Shown here one piece after another: positions 58,728 to 64,000 of a DNA stretch of 64,000 nucleotides. How positions within the stretch are numbered: position 1 is the first letter of the stretch; every line of letters begins with the position of its first letter. The position numbers and the translations under genes were made by a program. The notes beneath the pieces were generated by a model that had not been told where the DNA came from, searched no databases, and was given only the letters and a program-made list of their open reading frames with translations. This DNA comes from Laburnicola sp. R22_1 (taxonomy: Eukaryota; Ascomycota; Dothideomycetes; Pleosporales; Didymosphaeriaceae): positions 682,001 to 746,000 of the forward strand of contig JACONQ010000007.1 of assembly GCA_014281115.1 (NCBI GenBank). Direction: 5' to 3'.

Positions 58728-59672
58728 ATGGCTCATTCCGTTTTGCTCATCGGCAGCTTCTGACTCCTCTTCTCCTTGCGCGGTCATGGAACGTCACGAG
58801 CATGATTCGCTCTGCAGACCAACAGCCGACTATTGAGAAGCTCGGGCAAGGGCAACCGGGCAAGCTGAGTGCTCTGGTCAGCAGCGTAGAGGAGGTGCAG
58901 AGCGAAGGAGATGCACAAAAGATTTTGGAGCAAGTGAAGCCCGATTGGGTAGTGTGGAGTGCTGGTACGTTATTCTCGTCAGTTATACTTGACGGAAAAG
59001 CAGTAAATGACTCACTCTCTTCGTTGGTCCATCGTAATGGGTCTATTCACACTCCACGACCGATGTCAACGGCATGCTAACGACTATATAGGTGCTGGCG
59101 GTCGCGGTGGCGCACCACGAACTAAGGCGATTGATCAGGACGCGGCTATCGCGTTCACGAAAGCCAGCATTCACGCTCCCAGCATCACGAAGTTCCTCAC
59201 CGTGTCCTACATCGCATCGCGACGCGACCGTGCTCCATGGTGGACAGACGCCGACTGGGAAGCTGCGCAGAAAGTCAACAACGAGATCCTCCCGCACTAC
59301 TACAAAGCTAAAGTTGCAGCTGATGAAGTCTTGACGGTACTTGCCAAAGAGCGCTTCGATGACGAGGCCAAGAAAGGCGTACCGGAGAGTGAGAGGTTCT
59401 CAGGTATTAGCTTGAGACCAGGGACGCTCACAGACAAGGACGCTGGGGGCGTGCTGGTGGGGAAGATCAGTTCTCGAGGAAGCACCAGCCGCGATACTGT
59501 TGCAGAGACCGTAGTCGCTGTTTTGGCTACCGAGGGCGCGCGGGGATGGATCGATGTGCTGGATGGAGAGGAGGACGTCAATGCGGCAGTGAAGAAGCTC
59601 GTCGAAGATGGCGCAGACAATGTGGAAGGTGAGGATATCGAAGGTATGAAGGAGAGGATCGCGAAATTGTGA
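58728..59672 (+). pseudogene. NmrA/SDR-like NAD(P)-binding protein with a 5' deletion
   Basis: ATG at 58728 encodes MAHSVLLIG, then the frame shifts: the family sequence continues one frame over as QLLTPLLLARSWNVTSMIRS. The glycine-rich dinucleotide loop expected between them (G-G-H-G-K-V type) is missing. Coding length is 818 nt, two bases over a codon multiple; restoring about 16 nt would fix the frame. After an intron 58965-59091 (GTACGT donor, CTATATAG acceptor) the protein continues GAGGRGGAPRTKAIDQDAAI, FLTVSYIASRRDRAPWW, HYYKAKVAADEVLTVLAKER, ISLRPGTLTDKDAGG to AKL. A truncated protein from ATG 58802 (247 residues) is possible, but would lack the cofactor loop. The family is atypical short-chain dehydrogenase/NmrA-like. 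Confidence 0.75.
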
Positions 59673-60092
59673 TCTGGTCATCCGTTCTCCAGAGACCATA
59701 GAAGGTCCAGCAAACTCGATGCATTTGAGTTAGGCCCCAATCTACGAGAATATATTTCTCCACGCCCTATTCGATGACTCTTTGCTTGTTGGGCCATAAG
59801 TTGACTGAATCTATAACTGCGGTCGCTCCCGGGTCTCCCCGGACAATGACTCAGACGGAGCTTTTGCACGTTGACTGCAGAATCACGAAAGATGGTCTCG
59901 CGCAATACAAGCAAATCACGCTTCCATTTCCCCTCCCTGATCGATCTAAAACTAACTCCAACATTACCCCAGACCCCAAGAATCCATCAAATCCGTACCA
60001 GCAATGTCGTGCAAAATCCAAAACACTAGACAAAAAGAAATCTATATACACGGTTTGGCATCCTATGACCAACTTCCCTGCCTTGTCCTCCT
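59673..60092. other. Intergenic between convergent genes
   Basis: Shared 3' region of the NmrA-like locus and the minus-strand gene at 60093. Nothing else is seen. Confidence 0.4.
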
Positions 60093-60799
60093 TTACTGAT
60101 TCTCAGAGGACCCGCCGCCAGAAGATGCTTCCAATACCTTGAGCACGTCTGCGGGGTCGCGCTCAGCTATGTCTTCCAAACTTCGAAGATATGAAAGATG
60201 TTTCTTTCGTTCGAGAAACATGTCTCTAGCTGGATGTCAAGGATTAGCTAGCTAATCGAACTGAGAAAATGCGGACGACACATACATGACTCGGGGAAAC
60301 ACCAGTATGCGTTGAAATCGCATGGTTCTTTTCCATTTTCCCCGAATAGGATTCGTTCCACTCGACTCCAGTCTTCCTCCATTCCGCGGGTGATCTGTCT
60401 CACCTCATTTTCCAATATAGCCCATTCGTCTTTGCCAGTTTCACCAGACCTAACAAGTTTAACGTTGATTTCGGGCCAGTTCTCCTGTGCGTTGAGGAAT
60501 TCTTTGAACTCTTTATCCTTTGGACTACCAGTCATGAGCGCCACTCCCTCTCCCGCCTTGATTGTCTGCTTGTCAGATGTATTCTTGCCATCTCAATCCT
60601 CGCTCACTACAGTGAGAGGTCTCCATTCGTACAACAACCAACTCATGTCTCTATACTTGGTAATGTCGACTTTCCCGATCGGCTCACCGAAGGCGTTGCG
60701 CTTCGAGTTGGGACCATCTTCGTATATAACGCCGTCCACGGGTTGGAAGCGATCGGTTTTCTCTTTTGCCCTGGTGGCATCTTTGAGTGCAGGCTCCAT
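60093..60799 (-). pseudogene. Small unknown protein gene with one in-frame TGA
   Basis: Exons 60799-60286 and 60223-60093, joined as T|AC (phase 1), give 214 codons with a single internal stop, TGA at 60593-60595. The protein starts MEPALKDATRAKEKTDRFQP and is hydrophilic. After the stop it continues in the same frame: DGKNTSDKQTIKAGEGVALM, then WAILENEVRQITRGMEEDWS, FNAYWCFPES, and a helical end FLERKKHLSYLRSLEDIAER. I do not recognise the family. The stop fits CGA to TGA or TGG to TGA. It has the same orientation, two-exon plan and size as the gene at 61814. Confidence 0.6.
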
Positions 60800-61813
60800 T
60801 GTAGGTCTAGCATTCGAATGCGTTCCGGATATGGTGGAAGCAACGACGTGGATGTGTTCGTAAACCCTCAGACTGGTCTGATATTCAGGTCGTGTGAAGT
60901 AGATGGATAGATTCGAAATTATAGACGGTTGGAGTTCGGTAACAAATTTCTGTTGTAAAGATTCTCTTGAATGCCTGGGAAAAATAAGATAATGAAGTAG
61001 AGAAGGAGAAACAACGAAAGAGGATTTTATATTGCCTGCTGTGATGACTCTAATTATGTGTAGAGAGTGTGTCTGTTAAAGCAAGGAAGGCTATGACCAC
61101 GTGTATTCGGTTCTATGCCAATATTTTCCCTTGAGTCGACATTATTTCTCTGGGGATGCGTGACTAAGAGAAATGTCTGGAGTGTGACTCCCGCGCGACT
61201 TGAAAGATGGCCTACTTTGCATGACTCATAAATTCCAACTACAGCAAGTTACTCATTAACGTTGTGACTATGCACGACTGTTTAGTGACTATACGTTTAT
61301 GAGGTCAACAATGCTCTGTGAGTATATGGTACCATGTCGGGACTCGGAACGGGTTGGCTCATTATCAACCACCCCCGAGAATATTGGGCTCTACTTAGCC
61401 CATATTTTATACGTATGTTCCAATGCAGAAAGTCACTTTTGAGGGTGCGAGCACTATGAGTAGCTAGTCTAATAATACTAAAAAAGTTGATCTACCACCA
61501 CCGTGAGTTCTACATCACTAGAACGCGTAAGAATTACTTCGAACCTGTAATATATTACACAACCAAGCTTTCTGATGTTACGGTATAGATGGTATTGATA
61601 AGCCTTTAACATATTCTATCTCCCAAACACATGCAAACTCAAACAAGCACTAGATCCAAGCAACAGAACCAAGCAACAGAACCAAACCACAGAACCAAGC
61701 AACAGAACCAAACCACAGAACCAAGCCACAGAACAAGCCAAAAAAACCCCAAACAACAACACAAACACCATCAACCTCACATTTACCTTGACAATTCTAC
61801 TTGGTCAAAGAAT
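60800..61813. other. Intergenic with a 13-bp tandem repeat
   Basis: AT-rich in parts (61380-61620). The tandem repeat at 61654-61732 is listed separately. No gene is supported. Confidence 0.45.
61654..61732. repeat. 13-bp tandem repeat, about six copies
   Basis: Alternating units AACCAAGCAACAG and AACCAAACCACAG, in the 3' flank of the minus-strand gene at 61814. Confidence 0.9.
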
Positions 61814-62533
61814 CTATGGTTCCCAGCCGGAGAATGGATATTCATATCCCCATTCGTTGAGAAGCTCGTCAACAAATTTCTGCACTGCAAAGAATTAGCA
61901 CATATGCTTCCAGGACCGCCCTTCAAGCCCTTGGGAAAACTCACAGTCTTCACTGACGCCAACCATTCCATTAAATCTATTGTCCCTCTCGTGTAGATTG
62001 ATAACAGACTTTAAGGACCCACAGAACCAACTTTGCCACTTGGGGTCACGCCTTTCATGCCATTCATAGTGCTCCACCTCCCCTATTTCCTTCATCACAT
62101 CTTGTTTGAGGTAATGGCGTATATAAGCGGATGGGTCTCCTTCAGGACACCCATTTTCGTCCTCGAAGTATTTCAGAACCATGCCACACTTCCCCTGCCC
62201 CTCGTGTCGATAGTTGACGAGCATGAAGTCTCCTGGCTTGTAGATCGCTTCCGTCTCGCCGTCGGCGCTTCGTTCCGCGTGTGCTTTGGAGTCCTGCTTT
62301 GCCGGGTCGGGTATCGCAACCGCCCCTGGATCCAAATGGCCACGATACTCGTTTTTGTAAGTTAAATCGCGTAACGGTGGGTTCGGTCTGGCTAGCCTTA
62401 TTTTAGCCCAAGCTGACACGAAGCCCGATATTACAGGATATTCTTTTGTGCGTGGAAGTTTTTTGTGTACGTAGAGTTTGCCCGGAAACTTGGAAGGCGG
62501 AGGTGGGGACTTGTTCTTCGCTTGGCCGCTCAT
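61814..62533 (-). CDS. Small unknown protein, intact
   Basis: Two exons, 62533-61945 and 61884-61814, joined T|TG (intron GTGAGT, branch GTGCTAATT, acceptor TTGCAG); 219 residues. Start MSGQAKNKSPPPPSKFPGKL. Features: YPVISGFVSAWAKIRLARPN, IYKPGDFMLVNYRHEGQGKC followed by GMVLKYFEDENGCPEGD, EWHERRDPKWQSWFCGSLKS, and the spliced end QKFVDELLNEWGYEYPFSGW. It is tryptophan-rich and soluble, with no signal peptide. I do not recognise the family. Short lineage-specific genes of this kind are common in accessory regions. Confidence 0.65.
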
Positions 62534-63819
62534 CGTGAACTTTTGTCGGCTCCGGATGCGCGATCGTGAACGTGGTATCGGTTCGCAGGAATGCTAGTAT
62601 TGCTTTGCTGCAACAGAAGTATCGCTTCACAGGAACAGCAGAATCGCTTCGCAAGATCGCAAATATATAAAAAGCCTGCGCAGGCGTTAAGAGGCATATT
62701 ATGAAGGAGGGGAAAAGAAGAAGAACAAGGGTCTCGGAGAAAGATATTATACCACCTCACCCATATGACTCAAGCCTCAAGTTGCCAAATTCCTCTGAGT
62801 CAACCTGCCTCGGAGATCCAAATTTCTACGTCCCAAGCGACACTGAATGAACAGACAGAGTCAACCTCGGTCGTCTAACACTTTGACGTCACCGTTCTTC
62901 GACATTTGTCGACGACACTGAGTGAACTGCCTGAGTCAACCTTTCTCACCTGTGTAACACTTGCGACTTCCACGTCACCATTCTTCCATCTTTGTCGGAG
63001 TCAAGCTTCCCCACACATCCAATTCTCCACATCCAACCCTCAACTTAGGTAACCGCTTCTCCAAACCAAATGAATCGACCTTTGTCGGAATCAACCTTCC
63101 CCACACAGCCAACCCTCCACATCCAACCCTCAACCTAGCTACTCGCCTCTCCACCCCAAATGAATCGACCTGTGTCGGAGTCAACCTTCCACACACTCAA
63201 CCCTCACCTGCGCTCCCTGCTTTTCCAAAGCCACCACATCGGCCTTTGTCCAAGTCAACCTTCCACACACATCCGACTCTCCACACCAGAACTTGCGCCT
63301 AGTCAATCGCTTTATCCGCGTCACCCTTCTCAACATTTTTAACCCTGCTCTCCCTACCCCACTCACCTCCCCAAAGCACCCAATCCCCTTATACACATCA
63401 CCTATTGATCCTCGCGCAACCACAATGCCGCCTCCCAACTCTGCACTCTGCAAAACCAGCCCCCACCACTACAACACCAAAATGCACAGTGCCAGCCCAA
63501 CCCCCTACAAACCCCCCAACCCCCAGCCTCCCAATCTCCCTCCCAATCTCCCTCCCAACACGACACAACTCAACCACGACTAATTAAGTCCATGCCTACG
63601 AAATCACCCTCCCCAAAAAGCGGCACCGCAAAAAACCCACACCCAAAGAGGAAGACTCTCACGACCCCACCCCAAACCACACACTCACACATCAACACAG
63701 AAACACAGTCGCAAGCAGCCATGCAAATTCCACTCATCTCAACGATGATATATCCGGGTATCCTATCCTATCCTATTTTACCAAACCCAAACTCCATTAC
63801 CCACCCCGCAACCCACCCC
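62534..63819. other. Intergenic, repeat-rich and C-rich
   Basis: Short diverged repeats at about 62540-62660 (ATCGCTTC-type words). A 90-bp tandem repeat at about 62985-63255 is listed separately. From 63340 on, the + strand is C/A-rich and G-poor (63481-63540: 33 C, 5 G). ORFs here are repeat-derived. Confidence 0.5.
62985..63255. repeat. 90-bp tandem repeat, about three copies
   Basis: TTTGTCGGAGTCAA-like words recur at 62991, 63081 and 63171 (exactly 90 bp apart), with a shortened copy at about 63245. Each unit also carries CCACATCCAACCCTCAAC and CCAAATGAATCGACC. Because 90 is 30 codons, both strands keep an open frame with a 30-residue repeat. Confidence 0.9.
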
Positions 63820-64000
63820 CTAAAGAAAATAATCCGCAACCGGTTTCTTCGCCGGCATCCCCCTCGAATCCTGCGGCGCCGCCTCAAACACCCTGTACCT
63901 CCGCCCCGGCCCATCCCTCGGCTTCTGCATACTCTCCCCAAGCACAGAACTCAGCCGTCTATTCTCCTCAGTAGCATTCCCGTTCGGTCCTGCGCTGGAA
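63820..64000 (-). CDS. C-terminal end of a gene leaving the window
   Basis: Reading leftward from the window edge, a frame is open for 59 codons to TAG at 63820-63822: [58 protein letters not shown]. The codon use, charged composition and natural end suggest real coding sequence rather than the C-rich filler next to it. The family is not recognised and the 5' part is outside the window. Confidence 0.55.
   Translation of the reverse strand, partial: SSAGPNGNATEENRRLSSVLGESMQKPRDGPGRRYRVFEAAPQDSRGMPAKKPVADYFL

Overview
The window is nuclear DNA of a filamentous ascomycete (Pezizomycotina), most likely a Dothideomycete. Genes carry short GT-AG introns (about 45-130 nt, branch sites of the CTRAC type). 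Product families are typical of filamentous fungi (WSC, MYND, 2EXR/F-box-like, class III chitinases, Nuf2). Repeated DNA shows C-to-T/G-to-A decay focused on CpA, the signature of repeat-induced point mutation (RIP). Placement below class is inference.

Left part (1-21 kb) is a conserved housekeeping block: an Ufo1-like F-box/WD40/UIM protein, an Asi1/Asi3-like membrane RING ligase, a WSC-domain secreted protein, an ankyrin/MYND protein, homocitrate synthase (lysine), isopentenyl-diphosphate isomerase (isoprenoids), a GNAT acetyltransferase and a 2EXR-like protein. Long C-poor or G-poor tracts lie downstream of several genes.

21-32.7 kb is gene-poor. It holds microsatellites, a 269-bp repeat flanked by a 14-bp direct repeat, a decayed C2H2 zinc-finger locus, a small gene with one in-frame stop, and the intact kinetochore gene nuf2. 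Next come an 869-residue disordered basic protein and a mitochondrial-type thioredoxin with two plausible starts.

37.85-41.5 kb is an extremely AT-rich RIP-destroyed repeat block containing a mutated second copy of the 269-bp repeat. At 43.4-45.5 kb sits a pogo/Fot-like DDE transposon with perfect 49-bp terminal inverted repeats, whose transposase is broken only by CAA/CAG-type stops. It lies about 250-285 bp upstream of the mitochondrial uS12 gene.

47-64 kb looks like an accessory segment: a minisatellite-encoded cysteine-rich secreted protein, a large 2OG-oxygenase-like gene with an unexplained frame break, a small unknown gene, two tandem class III chitinases (one with an in-frame TAG), a RING protein, an NmrA-like dehydrogenase whose glycine motif is deleted, a small gene with an in-frame TGA, an intact small unknown gene, tandem repeats, and the C-terminal end of a gene leaving the window. 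Several neighbouring genes broken by single lesions suggest a decaying accessory region, possibly through RIP leakage. I found no tRNA, rRNA or CRISPR. No clearly new multi-gene system is visible; the most interesting leads are the decay cluster, the repeat pair, the GC-skewed 3' flanks and the possible soluble/membrane switch of the WSC gene.
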